Shown: one piece after another, positions 28,341 through 37,834 of the stretch | How positions within the stretch are numbered: the first letter of the stretch is position 1 | Layout of the letters: each line of letters starts with the position of its first letter | Origin: Oligoflexus sp. | Lineage (GTDB): Bacteria > Bdellovibrionota_B > Oligoflexia > Oligoflexales > Oligoflexaceae | Length of the DNA: 64,000 nucleotides | Direction: 5' to 3' | Assembly (NCBI GenBank): GCA_014377445.1 | Contig: JACMPP010000016.1 | Span: forward strand, 57,065 to 121,064 | The notes under the pieces: model-generated | Database searches by the model: none | What the model was told of the DNA's origin: nothing | The model's input: the letters and a program-made list of their open reading frames with translations, nothing else | Position numbers and translations under genes: made by a program

Positions 28341-28389
28341 ACGGACAGCTCTCTTTAAATGAGAGCTTGCGCTTAGTGGGTACGTCCGT
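28341..28389 (+). other. Structured leader/3' element between small ORF and rph
   Basis: ACGGAC (28341-28346) pairs with GTCCGT (28384-28389), enclosing an immediately stacked second stem AGCTCTC (28347-28353) with GAGAGCT (28361-28367). A 16-nt single strand containing GGGT could also pair with the upstream ACCC. A T-rich tract starts about 10 nt after. It may be a terminator for the preceding gene or a leader of rph. Confidence 0.4.
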
Positions 28390-28445
28390 TAGTTAATTCT
28401 TTTTCGCCTTTTTTACCTTCCACCTTTTACAATGGGAATCACAAC

Positions 28446-29180
28446 ATGTTGCGCCACGACGGCCGTTCTTCCGGACAGATGCGACCCATTCGAATCGTCC
28501 CTAATTTTACCCGCAATGCTACCGGTTCTGTGCTCGTGGAATACGGCGAGACCCGCGTTATATGTACAGTCTGTGTCGAAGAGGGTGTGCCTTCCTTTCT
28601 TCGGAATTCAAGCCCGGCCCAAGGTTGGTTGACCGCTGAATACGGTATGCTTCCAGGCAGCACCGGCTCGCGCACCCGCCGCGAACGCCCCGCACCATCA
28701 GGTCGAAGCCAGGAAATCCAACGCCTCATCGGTCGGTCACTCCGCGGTGTCATCGACCTGCGTAAAGCGACAGACCTGACCTTCAATATCGACTGTGACG
28801 TGATCCAAGCCGATGGCGGAACACGCACAGCCTCGATCACAGGCGCCTATGTAGCCCTGAAAATGGCTGTCGATAAGCTCCTCCGCAGTGGTCGACTCAA
28901 CGAGAATCCTTTGACTGACGCTGTTGCTGCGGTTTCCGTAGGCCTTCGCGACGGTGAAGTCATGGTCGACCTTGATTATCAGGAAGACAGCACGGCCGAC
29001 CTCGATATGAACGTCGTCATGACGCAAAGCGGCAAATTCCTTGAGATCCAGGGAACTGCGGAGCGCGCAGCGTTTTCACGCCAGGAAGTCTCGAACATTC
29101 TAGATGCCGCTGAGGCTTCGCTCAAGCCTGTCTTCGAGCTCTTGCACGAAGCCGCTGACGGCCACCTGGTCGAGACTTGA
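28446..29180 (+). CDS. rph: Ribonuclease PH
   Basis: A 244-residue phosphorolytic 3'-5' exoribonuclease that trims tRNA 3' ends, using phosphate and forming a hexamer. The N-terminal LRHDGRSSGQMRPI opening, RERPAPSGRSQEIQRLIGRSLR-type arginine-rich RNA-binding region (about 72-95), and the phosphate-binding GTAERAAFSR-like stretch near 200 are typical. Length equals E. coli RNase PH (238) within a few residues. The ATG at 28446 is preceded by a weak GGGA. It does not form the common rph-rdgB pair here. Its terminator lies within the convergent DUF5522 gene. Confidence 0.96.
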   Translation: MLRHDGRSSGQMRPIRIVPNFTRNATGSVLVEYGETRVICTVCVEEGVPSFLRNSSPAQGWLTAEYGMLPGSTGSRTRRERPAPSGRSQEIQRLIGRSLRGVIDLRKATDLTFNIDCDVIQADGGTRTASITGAYVALKMAVDKLLRSGRLNENPLTDAVAAVSVGLRDGEVMVDLDYQEDSTADLDMNVVMTQSGKFLEIQGTAERAAFSRQEVSNILDAAEASLKPVFELLHEAADGHLVET

Positions 29181-29215
29181 GCTGATCCGAGACTGATATT
29201 TATTCTGAGAGATGA

Positions 29216-29383
<168 letters not shown>

Positions 29384-30814
29384 TCAAAAACCAGCCTTCA
29401 ATCCCGGTCCACCGGCAGCATCGGTCGGCTGAGCCTTGATCTCACGGCAGGTATCCTCAGGATAATCACCCGTAAAACAGCCATAACAATAGTTGTTGGC
29501 TTTGTCTTTGCCGAGCGCTTCCCGCAGACCTTCCCGACTTAAAAAGCCCAGGGTATCCGCTCCGATGAAGTCACGAATCTCTTCCACGGTGTTAGTGGCT
29601 GCCAGGAGCTGACTGCGCTCAGGCGTATCAACTCCAAAATAGCAGGAGTGTGTAATAGGCGGGGATCCCAGTCGCAAATGAATTTCCTTCGCACCGGCTT
29701 TGCGCAACATCCGAAGAATCTTCATCGAAGTCGTACCTCGGACAAGACTATCGTCCACGACAATCACGCGCTTGCCACGTAGCACGGAACCCACAGGACT
29801 CAACTTAAGCTTCACTCCAAAGTCACGAATTGACTGCGAAGGCTCGATAAAAGTACGGCCGACATAAGGGTTCCGAACCAGGCCGATTTCCAAGGGGATT
29901 CCGGCTGCGTTCGCATAACCCAAAGCCATCGGTATACCTGAATCAGGAACAGCGATGACAACATCAGCGTCGACATGGGTTTCACGAGCGAGAACCTCGC
30001 CCATGCGTTTTCTCAGGGTGTAAATCTCTTCGCCGAAGACCTTGCTATCAGGACGGGCAAAGTAAACGGGCTCAAAGGAGCAAAAGCCTTTGCGGGCATG
30101 AGGAAAGGGATGATGCGACGTCACGAGACCATCGGGCAGGATCTCGATGATCTCGCCCGGATTGATTTCGCGTTCAAAGTCAGCATCCAATAGCCCAAGA
30201 GCACAGGACTCACTGGCAACGACGACAGCCGTCCCGCGACGACCGTAGACCAAGGGTCTGAAGCCGAATGGATCGCGCAAAGCATAGAGTCGGTCTTTGG
30301 TGAGGATAACGAGGGAGTAGGCGCCTTTGACTTCGCCCATGACCTCGACCAGGCGTTCGAGAACCGATTCTTTCTTACTTCTCGCCAAGAGATGCATGAA
30401 GACTTCAGTATCTGAGGTCGACTGGAAGATGCTGCCTTTGGCTTCGAGTTCAGCACGAATCAGATGGGCATTCGTAAGGTTCCCGTTATGTGCGATCGCA
30501 ATATTGCCCAAGGCGGTATTGAAGGTGAACGGCTGAATGTTTTGCGTGAGGCGACTGCCGCCGGTTGTCGAATAGCGGTTATGCCCAATGCCCGAACTGC
30601 CTTCGAGTTTGGTTATGATTTCTGTGGGAAAGCCGTCGCCGACTAAACCAAAGGCTTTGTGACCTGTGAACTCTTCGCCACCGTTGAGCGTCACGATACC
30701 GGCAGCCTCTTGCCCTCGATGTTGAAGGGCGTGCAAACCGAGATAAATAAGTCTTGCCGCTTCCGGATCGGCCATGACGCCGACAACACCGCACTCTTCG
30801 CGAAAACCAGCCAT
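29384..30814 (-). CDS. purF: Amidophosphoribosyltransferase
   Basis: Catalyses the first committed step of purine synthesis: PRPP + glutamine to phosphoribosylamine. At 476 residues it has the B. subtilis-like layout. A short propeptide MAGFREE precedes the catalytic Cys8 (ECGVVGV). The N-terminal glutaminase domain (8-240) includes GHNRYSTTG, and the PRTase domain has the PRPP loop VIVVDDSLVRGTTS (near 350). A C-terminal CYGCFTGDYPEDTC supplies cysteines, as in the Fe4S4-containing enzymes. It sits 27 bp downstream of purL on the minus strand and is followed without gap by the DUF5522 gene. Confidence 0.96.
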   Translation of the reverse strand: MAGFREECGVVGVMADPEAARLIYLGLHALQHRGQEAAGIVTLNGGEEFTGHKAFGLVGDGFPTEIITKLEGSSGIGHNRYSTTGGSRLTQNIQPFTFNTALGNIAIAHNGNLTNAHLIRAELEAKGSIFQSTSDTEVFMHLLARSKKESVLERLVEVMGEVKGAYSLVILTKDRLYALRDPFGFRPLVYGRRGTAVVVASESCALGLLDADFEREINPGEIIEILPDGLVTSHHPFPHARKGFCSFEPVYFARPDSKVFGEEIYTLRKRMGEVLARETHVDADVVIAVPDSGIPMALGYANAAGIPLEIGLVRNPYVGRTFIEPSQSIRDFGVKLKLSPVGSVLRGKRVIVVDDSLVRGTTSMKILRMLRKAGAKEIHLRLGSPPITHSCYFGVDTPERSQLLAATNTVEEIRDFIGADTLGFLSREGLREALGKDKANNYCYGCFTGDYPEDTCREIKAQPTDAAGGPGLKAGF

Positions 30815-30841
30815 ATCATTTCCTTTTAGGAAAAATTCTCT

Positions 30842-33112
30842 TCAGATTGACAAAGATTCCAGAGCTTTGGCTTGAGCCATTTTCGGGTCCAAACCCATGC
30901 CGCCCAGCTTCATTCCACTTCCGATCACGGCTTCACCAAGGAGATGACAGTCGAGAGTCTTGAAGGAAAGAGATGCTGGATCAAGTGCTTCGCGGGTGGC
31001 AAGGATGTAACTTGCACTGTGCTCGCCAAAGGCTAGTTCGTTGAGATTTGCAGGCCCGGAGCCGGGCAGAGAGAATGTACCACCGAATTCGTGAGGCAAT
31101 AGCATTTTTTGTAGGGTGAGCGCCAGCCCTCCCGTACCAAGATCCCGCGCCGCCTCCAGACGATCTGCGGCCGACAATTCTTGAATCCATTGTGCGGCTT
31201 CGCGCTCGGCAGCCCAATCGAGGGCCGGGACCGCCTCACTCACCTCTTTGCCCAATACTTTCGCCAGCAAAGAGCCGCCAAAGCTCCCTTCGCTGCCCTT
31301 GGGTTTGAGCCAGTAAATATGCGCTTTTTTCTTCAGGATTGCGGAGACAGCCTTACGGATGTCAGGGTGTTTTCCCACCATGCCGATCATTGGCGTCGGA
31401 GCAATGCTCTGACCATCGGTTGTGTTGTAGAGAGAGACGTTGCCGCTGACAATCGGTGTGTCTAGGGCCCGGCAGGCCTCAGCAATCCCATCGATACCCG
31501 CTACGATCTGACCCATGACGATCTTGTCTTCAGGGTTGCCGTAGTTGAGACAGTCGGTGGTTGCAAGCGGCGTCGCGCCTGTGGCGACGATGGACCGGAA
31601 GCACTTGGCAACCGCTTGAGCCGCGCCGACCTGAGGATCCTGAGCACAGTAGCGCTCGTTACAGGCGGTACTCACAGCGAGTCCCACGTATTCATCGCCC
31701 TTGTCAGACCAATCGGAACGAAGCCAGAGAAGGCCTGCGCCCTCATCTTCCGGACCAAGGATCGTCTTGTTGCCGATGTGATGATCGTACTGACGATAGA
31801 TCTTATCCTTCAGACCATTGTCCAAAAGCATGGAGGAGAGGAGTTCTGAAAAGGACGCGTCCTTGATCGCTGCACGGAAACTTTGATCTTTCGAGTAGGC
31901 CCGCGACGGCAGGGTAAAGGGGCGTTCGTAGCGCGGCGCTTGCTCAGCAAGGGGCGCAACCGGAACATCGACTTCAAGAACGCCGTCTTTGACGATGTGC
32001 ATGCGGCCGCCATCCGTCACTAAACCAATGATGGCAAAGGGTAACTGCCAGCGTTTGAGGCATTCCTGCAGCGTTTCCCATTTCTGAGGCTCGACGCACA
32101 TCAGCATGCGTTCCTGTGATTCGGAAAGCAAAAGTTCGTAGGCCGTCATATGCTGGGCCCGGGCGGGCACGTAGTCGAGATTGAGATAGAGGCCGTTGCC
32201 GGCGCGGTCGGCCATTTCGAAGGAAGAGGATGTGAGGCCCGCAGCGCCCATATCCTGCAGACCGATCACGAGTTCACGTTCCAAAACCTCGAGAGTCGCT
32301 TCGAGAAGCAGTTTTTCCGCAAAGGGATCGCCGACCTGAACGGTCGAGCGCTCGCCGCTTTGAGCGCTGGAGAAGCTATCGGAAGCCATGGAGGCGCCAT
32401 GGATCCCGTCGCGACCCGTTGCCGAACCCACATAGACCACGAGGTTATTAACCCCAGTCGCAAAGCCTTTGAATATGCGGTCTTCATGAATCGTGCCGCA
32501 GGTCATCGCGTTGACGAGGATGTTGCCATCGTAGGTCTTGTCAAAGGACACAGTGCCGGCAACCGTAGGGATACCAACGGCATTGCCGTAATCACCGACG
32601 CCTTTGACGACATTTTCAAAAAGGTAATGGGTCTTAGGATGCGAGCGCTGACCAAATCGCAGCGAATTGAGATTTGCCACCGGACGGGCGCCCATGCAAA
32701 AGACATCGCGGAGAATCCCGCCAACGCCGGTTGCCGCCCCCTGATAAGGCTCGATATAGCTGGGGTGATTGTGGCTCTCCATCTTAAAGGCCACACAGAG
32801 TTTCCCGGAAAGACGAATCACTCCGGCGTTTTCACCTGGCCCGACCACGACCTGAGGGCCTTTGGTCGGGAGTTTGCCCAGATGAATCTTCGAGGATTTG
32901 TAGGAGCAGTGTTCGCTCCACATCGCTGAGAAGACGCCAAGCTCAGGCAGAGTCGGGGCCCGGCCCACTATTTTTTTGAGGACTTTGTATTCGTCCGCTG
33001 AGATTTTATGTTTGCGAAGGTTCGCTTCAAAGGCGGCACCTTCTTCCGAAATGGCAGCCGCTTTCGGATTGTTTTTTAACTCTGCAAATTGCTGAAGTAG
33101 CTCTGTCTGCAT
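30842..33112 (-). CDS. purL: Phosphoribosylformylglycinamidine synthase subunit PurL
   Basis: The large synthetase subunit of the PurSQL type: FGAR + ATP + ammonia to FGAM, with ammonia from PurQ. The 756-residue length fits the small (non-fused) PurL. Landmarks are [11 protein letters not shown] near residue 50, [19 protein letters not shown] (near 100), and the GxGG motifs [10 protein letters not shown] near the C-terminus. The ATG at 33112 (AGGAA upstream) gives the typical start; the longer frame to 33178 would overlap the hairpin between purQ and purL. All three subunits are adjacent. Confidence 0.96.
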   Translation of the reverse strand: MQTELLQQFAELKNNPKAAAISEEGAAFEANLRKHKISADEYKVLKKIVGRAPTLPELGVFSAMWSEHCSYKSSKIHLGKLPTKGPQVVVGPGENAGVIRLSGKLCVAFKMESHNHPSYIEPYQGAATGVGGILRDVFCMGARPVANLNSLRFGQRSHPKTHYLFENVVKGVGDYGNAVGIPTVAGTVSFDKTYDGNILVNAMTCGTIHEDRIFKGFATGVNNLVVYVGSATGRDGIHGASMASDSFSSAQSGERSTVQVGDPFAEKLLLEATLEVLERELVIGLQDMGAAGLTSSSFEMADRAGNGLYLNLDYVPARAQHMTAYELLLSESQERMLMCVEPQKWETLQECLKRWQLPFAIIGLVTDGGRMHIVKDGVLEVDVPVAPLAEQAPRYERPFTLPSRAYSKDQSFRAAIKDASFSELLSSMLLDNGLKDKIYRQYDHHIGNKTILGPEDEGAGLLWLRSDWSDKGDEYVGLAVSTACNERYCAQDPQVGAAQAVAKCFRSIVATGATPLATTDCLNYGNPEDKIVMGQIVAGIDGIAEACRALDTPIVSGNVSLYNTTDGQSIAPTPMIGMVGKHPDIRKAVSAILKKKAHIYWLKPKGSEGSFGGSLLAKVLGKEVSEAVPALDWAAEREAAQWIQELSAADRLEAARDLGTGGLALTLQKMLLPHEFGGTFSLPGSGPANLNELAFGEHSASYILATREALDPASLSFKTLDCHLLGEAVIGSGMKLGGMGLDPKMAQAKALESLSI

Positions 33113-33130
33113 GATAAATTCCTGACTATC

Positions 33131-33159
33131 AAAGAAAAAAGGCCCGTTATGGACCTTTT
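33131..33159 (-). terminator. Terminator-like hairpin between purQ and purL
   Basis: On the minus strand AAAGGTCC pairs with GGGCCTTT (one G-T pair, loop ATAAC), followed by TTTCTTT. It lies 20-50 nt upstream of the purL start, so it would terminate or slow part of the transcription, lowering expression of purL-purF relative to purSQ. This is an inference. Confidence 0.55.
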
Positions 33160-33174
33160 GTTTGCGAATCGATG

Positions 33175-33885
33175 TCAACCAACCGTTTCTAAGAAGGCTT
33201 CGAGTATGCTCGTCCCATCGGCGCTGCCGAGGAGTTCCGAGGACGCTCGTTCGGGATGAGGCATCATTCCCATAACACGGCCATTGGCACTGACGATGCC
33301 GGCGATATGCGCCACGGCCCCGTTCGGGTTAGTGTCCGCACTCAGGACGCCGGCTTCATCTCCGTACTGAAAGAGGATCTGCCCGTTGGCCTGAAGCTTC
33401 TTGAGTCCTTCAGCATCTACATAGTAACGACCCTCGCCATGAGCGATAGGCACCTTGTAGGTCCTGTCTTTCAGCTTGCGATGGTAAAGGCTTTCGCCCG
33501 GAGCCACTGCAAGTTGTGCATATTCACAAATAAATTTTCTGCTGTCGTTCTTCAAAAGAGCACCGGGCAACAGATGCGATTCGGTCAGGACCTGAAAGCC
33601 ATTGCAAACACCAAGGACAGAGCCACCCTTTGCCGCAAAGGCTTTTACAGCCTGCATGACAGGGCTGATACTTGCGAGCGCACCGCTGCGCAAGTAATCG
33701 CCATAACTGAATCCACCGGGAAGTATAAGACCGCTGAGAGCGGAAGGGAGAGACGTCTCTTCGTGCCAGATCAATTTCAGATCGATTTGGAAGAGACGTT
33801 TAAAAGCGTCGACACAGTCAGCGTCGCAGTTCGAGCCCGGAAATTGGACCAGACCGATCTGTGTCGCCCCAAACTTACTTGTCAT
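33175..33885 (-). CDS. purQ: Phosphoribosylformylglycinamidine synthase subunit PurQ
   Basis: The glutaminase subunit of the FGAM synthase complex. The 236-residue class-I amidotransferase has [10 protein letters not shown] at the start, the nucleophile Cys in GVCNGFQVL (near residue 93), and the His/Glu of MMPHPERA near 210. The ATG at 33885 follows TAAGG. It lies 4 bp after purS and 62 bp before purL; that gap contains a terminator-like hairpin. Confidence 0.96.
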   Translation of the reverse strand: MTSKFGATQIGLVQFPGSNCDADCVDAFKRLFQIDLKLIWHEETSLPSALSGLILPGGFSYGDYLRSGALASISPVMQAVKAFAAKGGSVLGVCNGFQVLTESHLLPGALLKNDSRKFICEYAQLAVAPGESLYHRKLKDRTYKVPIAHGEGRYYVDAEGLKKLQANGQILFQYGDEAGVLSADTNPNGAVAHIAGIVSANGRVMGMMPHPERASSELLGSADGTSILEAFLETVG

Positions 33886-33889
33886 TGCC

Positions 33890-34126
33890 TTACAACCTTT
33901 TGGTTTGAAAGGTTTCAGCGACCGAATTAGCAAGATGCTCTTCGGCCAGCTTCTTCACCAGTTTCTCTGCATCCACTTCTTTACCATCGATTTCGAGGAC
34001 GAAACGTTTGGTAACTTTTACGGACTTCAGATCGTGATGGCCAAGGCGCTGAAGAGCTTCTTTGATTGCGCGACCCTGGGTATCCAGGACCTCCGGCTTT
34101 AGTTCGACAATGACTTCATAGTTCAT
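33890..34126 (-). CDS. purS: Phosphoribosylformylglycinamidine synthase subunit PurS
   Basis: A 78-residue small subunit that bridges PurL and PurQ. It starts [18 protein letters not shown], the family's hallmark (beta strand then LKPxVxDPQG-like loop), and has the EIDG/[17 protein letters not shown] helical end. Length is normal (about 80). The start codon overlaps the sdhB stop by four bases (ATGA), so purine synthesis genes are translationally coupled to succinate dehydrogenase genes. Confidence 0.95.
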   Translation of the reverse strand: MNYEVIVELKPEVLDTQGRAIKEALQRLGHHDLKSVKVTKRFVLEIDGKEVDAEKLVKKLAEEHLANSVAETFQTKRL

Positions 34127-34887
34127 GCTTTTCCTACCGGTTCCTGATGAAGCAAACTCGCCTTCAGGTAATCCCGGTTCATATTAGCGATAAAGCCGAC
34201 GCTGATCTGTTTTGGGCAAGCTGCTTCGCATTCGAAGTAGTTTGTACAATTCCCAAAACCCTCTTTATCCATCTGCTCTACCATGTTGCTAACACGTTGC
34301 ATACGTTCGGGTTGACCCTGAGGGAGATTCGCAAATTGAGATACTTTCGCCGCGACGAATAGCATGGACGACGCGTTCTTGCAAGCAGCAACGCAAGCGC
34401 CGCAACCAATACATTCCGCTGCGTCCATCGCAGTGTCAGCCGATTGCTTGGAGATCAGAATCGCGTTGGCATCTGGCACCCCGCCGGTGTTTACCGACAC
34501 GAATCCACCGCTGGAAATGATGCGATCAAAGGCTCCGCGATCGACCACTAGGTCTTTAACCACTGGGAAAGCCTTAGCACGCCAAGGCTCAATGTAAATC
34601 TGCTCGCCGTCCTTAAAGCTACGCATATGTAGCTGACAAGTGGTCGTGCCTTTGCGGCCACCATGGGCTTTGCCGTTGATCATCATCGAGCAGGATCCGC
34701 AGATCCCTTCGCGGCAATCGTGGTCAAAGGCGATGGGCTCGTCGTTTTGCTTGATCAGATCTTCATTCACCTGGTCGAGCATCTCGAGGAAGGAGCTTTC
34801 AGGTGCGACATCGCGCGCCTTGTAAGTCACCATTTTTCCTGAATCTTGGCCATTTTTTTGGCGCCAAACGTGTAGCGTAAGCTCCAT
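34123..34887 (-). CDS. sdhB: Succinate dehydrogenase/fumarate reductase iron-sulfur subunit
   Basis: A 254-residue iron-sulfur protein of complex II. The [2Fe-2S] ligands are in [12 protein letters not shown] (near 58-70) and TTC (near 82), the [4Fe-4S] ligands in [11 protein letters not shown] (near 156), and the third cluster ligands in [10 protein letters not shown] (near 220). The spelling is that of the Bacteroides/delta-proteobacterial type-B enzyme. It transfers electrons from the SdhA flavin to the membrane subunit. Its start overlaps the sdhA stop by one base (TAATG), and its stop overlaps the purS start. Confidence 0.96.
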   Translation of the reverse strand: MELTLHVWRQKNGQDSGKMVTYKARDVAPESSFLEMLDQVNEDLIKQNDEPIAFDHDCREGICGSCSMMINGKAHGGRKGTTTCQLHMRSFKDGEQIYIEPWRAKAFPVVKDLVVDRGAFDRIISSGGFVSVNTGGVPDANAILISKQSADTAMDAAECIGCGACVAACKNASSMLFVAAKVSQFANLPQGQPERMQRVSNMVEQMDKEGFGNCTNYFECEAACPKQISVGFIANMNRDYLKASLLHQEPVGKA

Positions 34888-36797
34888 TATTTGTAACTCC
34901 TTGTACTGAGTTTGACGTTCTCAAATACTAATTCTTCTTTGTGACGTAACGGCTTTTTCGTAAATCCTTTGTATTCCCAAACAGCGACGTGAGCGAAGTT
35001 TACATCGTCGCGTTTGGCTTCGCCCTCTTCTTCGTATTCAACGCGGAAGTGCCCGCCACACGATTCTTCGCGCTCGAGGGCATCGAGACACATGAGTTCG
35101 GCATGTTCGATAAAGTCGGCAACACGGCCAGCTTTTTCAAGCTGTTGATTTAAACTTTCGCCTGTTCCCGTGACTTTGACGTTGGTCCAGAACTGGTTCC
35201 GAATTTCGGGTATTTTCTTCAGGGCTTCGGTCAAACTCTGGCGGCTACGGGTCATGCCGCAGTTGTCCCACATAAGTTTGCCCAATTCCTTGTGAATGGA
35301 ATCGACGGTACGTGTGCCGTTGATCGCCAAGAGCTTTTTCGTAAGATCATTCACTTCCTGTTCGACTTTAACCGCTTCGGGATGCGACGCGTCGACTTTA
35401 GCAAACTTGTTGTTGGCAAAATAGTCAGCGAGCGTTGATGGAATAACAAAATATCCATCCGCGAGACCTTGCATCAAAGCACTGGCTCCGAGGCGGTTGG
35501 CGCCGTGATCCGAGAAATTCGCCTCACCCAGAACGAAGAGTCCTGAAATGTTGCTCATGAGATTATAGTCCACCCAAAGACCGCCCATCGTGTAGTGGAC
35601 TGCGGGGTATATGCGCATCGGAACCTTATAAGGATTCTCCGCTGTGATGCGTTCGTACATCTCAAAGAGGTTACCGTAACGCTCTCGGACTACGTCTTCC
35701 CCTTCGCGTTGAATCGCATCGCGGAAGTCAAGATAAACGCCTAGACCGCCTGGTCCAACGCCGAGTCCGGCATCACAGGCTTCTTTGGCAGCTCGGGACG
35801 CGATGTCGCGGGGGGCGAGGTTACCAAAGCTTGGGTATTTTCTTTCAAGGAAGTAGTCGCGCTCCTCGTCAGGAATTTGATCGGGGGAACGATCGTCGCC
35901 TTTTTTCTTGGGAACCCAGACGCGGCCATCGTTTCGAAGGGATTCCGACATCAGAGTCAGCTTCGATTGATGCTCACCGTGAACGGGAATACAGGTCGGG
36001 TGAATTTGGGTGTAGCAAGGGTTGGCAAACCCGGCGCCGCGTTTGTAAGCCCGGTGCGTTGCAGTTACGTTGCAACCCTTGGCATTGGTCGAAAGGTAAA
36101 AGACGTTTCCGTAGCCGCCGGTTGCGAGGATAACCGCTTCGGCGAAGTGGGTTGTCGTCTGACCCGAGACCAGATCACGAACCACGATACCGCGGGCTTT
36201 GCCGTCAATGACAATCAAATCGAGCATCTCGGTCCGCGGATGCATCGTCACATGGCCCAAACCGATTTGACGTTCAAGAGCGGAATAGGCGCCGAGCAGA
36301 AGCTGTTGGCCGGTTTGTCCGCGTGCGTAGAAAGTACGGGATACCTGAGCGCCACCGAAAGACCGGTTGTCGAGAAGGCCGCCGTACTCACGCGCGAAGG
36401 GAACACCTTGGGCTACACACTGGTCGATGATGCTTTTACTCGTCTGGGCCAAACGATAAACGTTGGCTTCCCGAGCGCGGAAGTCGCCGCCTTTGATCGT
36501 ATCGTAGAAGAGGCGGCGGATGCTGTCGCCGTCGTTCTTATAGTTCTTCGCGCCGTTGATCCCGCCCTGAGCGGCGATGGAGTGGGCGCGGCGCGGGCTG
36601 TCTTGAAAACAAAAGCAGGAAACCTTATAGCCCATCTCGCCGAGAGTCGCCGCAGCAGACCCGCCGCCGAGACCGGAACCAACGACGATGACGCCGAATT
36701 TACGCCGGTTCGCAGGGCTGACCAATTTACTCTCGAAGAGATGTTTTTCCCATTTCTCAGCCAAGGGACCGGCGGGAATCTTCGCATCCAATTTCAT
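34887..36797 (-). CDS. sdhA: Succinate dehydrogenase/fumarate reductase flavoprotein subunit
   Basis: A 636-residue flavoprotein of complex II that oxidises succinate to fumarate. The dinucleotide-binding [19 protein letters not shown] (near 30) leads to [11 protein letters not shown] (near 65), whose His carries FAD covalently in this family. The active-site region [20 protein letters not shown] and the RxxSR arginine are present. It is the type-B (Wolinella/Bacteroides-like) branch by sequence feel and by the single downstream sdhB and single membrane subunit. The ATG at 36797 with GAGGAG upstream is preferred over the longer frame to 36929. Confidence 0.96.
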   Translation of the reverse strand: MKLDAKIPAGPLAEKWEKHLFESKLVSPANRRKFGVIVVGSGLGGGSAAATLGEMGYKVSCFCFQDSPRRAHSIAAQGGINGAKNYKNDGDSIRRLFYDTIKGGDFRAREANVYRLAQTSKSIIDQCVAQGVPFAREYGGLLDNRSFGGAQVSRTFYARGQTGQQLLLGAYSALERQIGLGHVTMHPRTEMLDLIVIDGKARGIVVRDLVSGQTTTHFAEAVILATGGYGNVFYLSTNAKGCNVTATHRAYKRGAGFANPCYTQIHPTCIPVHGEHQSKLTLMSESLRNDGRVWVPKKKGDDRSPDQIPDEERDYFLERKYPSFGNLAPRDIASRAAKEACDAGLGVGPGGLGVYLDFRDAIQREGEDVVRERYGNLFEMYERITAENPYKVPMRIYPAVHYTMGGLWVDYNLMSNISGLFVLGEANFSDHGANRLGASALMQGLADGYFVIPSTLADYFANNKFAKVDASHPEAVKVEQEVNDLTKKLLAINGTRTVDSIHKELGKLMWDNCGMTRSRQSLTEALKKIPEIRNQFWTNVKVTGTGESLNQQLEKAGRVADFIEHAELMCLDALEREESCGGHFRVEYEEEGEAKRDDVNFAHVAVWEYKGFTKKPLRHKEELVFENVKLSTRSYK

Positions 36798-36865
36798 ATC
36801 TATGCTCCTCAATACATTTTGCTCGTTACATACAGATGAGATGGAAAGTCTCGTGCCGTCGGGTC

Positions 36866-37543
36866 TTATTTGATGACGCCAACGAGCACAGCCAACGGAA
36901 TCGAAGCCGCCGCCAGACAGAGAACCCAACCAGCAAGCGGGGAAAGCTTTCTGAACAGAAGATTATACTTCTGATGATTGAGACCAAGCGACTGCCACAT
37001 ACTGGAAAGACCGTGACTCAAGTGAAATCCGATCACTAGCATGGAGATGATGTAGAGAACGCTATAGACGGGATTTTGAAAGGCGTTGACCACCATGGTG
37101 TAGACATCATCGCGACCCAGCGAGTCCGTGTAGGGACCGTTGTAAGCTACGAGATGAAACGTAAATTGCGCCAAGTGGAAAAGGATGAAGAGAAGGACAA
37201 GAGTGCCGGTGTAGGGCATCGTTCGCGAGGCAAAACTTGCCTGGAGCGTAGCCTCATACTGATAGCGCTGAGGCCTCGCTGCGCGGTTGTGAAAGCTCAG
37301 ACGATAGGCAATGAAAACGTGCGCAAGTGCGAAGACCAGGAGTCCACCACGTGCAACCCAAAGTAGGCCGTAAGGAAGATGATGCAAGCTGAGAGCATAC
37401 GCATTCATCGCCTCCTGACCGAAATAGAGGAGAAGGTTGCCGGCGATATGCCCGATTAAAAAGACGAAGAGACCTGCCCCCGTGATGGCCATAATATACT
37501 TAGAGCCAAGTGAGGACTTTTGCAGACGTACGATCCAACTCAT
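36866..37543 (-). CDS. sdhC: Succinate dehydrogenase cytochrome b subunit (type B)
   Basis: A 225-residue membrane anchor of complex II with five hydrophobic helices (about 15-40, 60-80, 105-135, 150-175, 195-220), as in the di-heme type-B anchor that combines SdhC and SdhD. Candidate heme ligands are histidines in [10 protein letters not shown], the helix near 75, [11 protein letters not shown] and [16 protein letters not shown]. Start [19 protein letters not shown] is typical. The ATG at 37543 follows GGAG. It is the first gene of the sdhCAB-purSQLF run, 68 bp before sdhA, with a large inverted repeat about 140-210 bp upstream of its start. Confidence 0.94.
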   Translation of the reverse strand: MSWIVRLQKSSLGSKYIMAITGAGLFVFLIGHIAGNLLLYFGQEAMNAYALSLHHLPYGLLWVARGGLLVFALAHVFIAYRLSFHNRAARPQRYQYEATLQASFASRTMPYTGTLVLLFILFHLAQFTFHLVAYNGPYTDSLGRDDVYTMVVNAFQNPVYSVLYIISMLVIGFHLSHGLSSMWQSLGLNHQKYNLLFRKLSPLAGWVLCLAAASIPLAVLVGVIK

Positions 37544-37680
37544 AACATTCTCCAACAGGAAAAACTGCTGAGCGACTGTTGAGAGAAAGATGAGGAACGA
37601 ACGAGGACAGACAAAGCCTTGTCCCAGAGCTCTTTCGCTCATCCAGACCAAACAGCCGCTAATAGAAGACACGGATACTC

Positions 37681-37754
37681 GGGGAAGTTGAGTGAGTTCC
37701 ATCTATCTTGAGAATCGTTCTCGTCAGATAGATGAGAACTCACTAAATAACCCC
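37681..37754. repeat. Large imperfect inverted repeat upstream of sdhC
   Basis: About 74 bp: arms AGTGAGTTC-CATCTATC (37691-37707) and GATAGATG-A-GAACTCACT (37727-37744) match over 17 positions with a one-base bulge. An inner palindrome GAGAATCGTTCTC (37710-37722) and outer GGGG/CCCC (37681-37684 and 37751-37754) extend it. It is in the 291-bp gap between sdhC and the M16 gene. No T-run on either strand, so it is an operator cluster, RNA hairpin or small mobile relic rather than a terminator. Confidence 0.6.
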
Positions 37755-37834
37755 ATTGTCTTAACTCAAGCGATGCTGTTTTTCCAGATAAAGCTCCGAA
37801 ATGTCAGCATTCTGCAGAGTACGACAGGCGCTAA

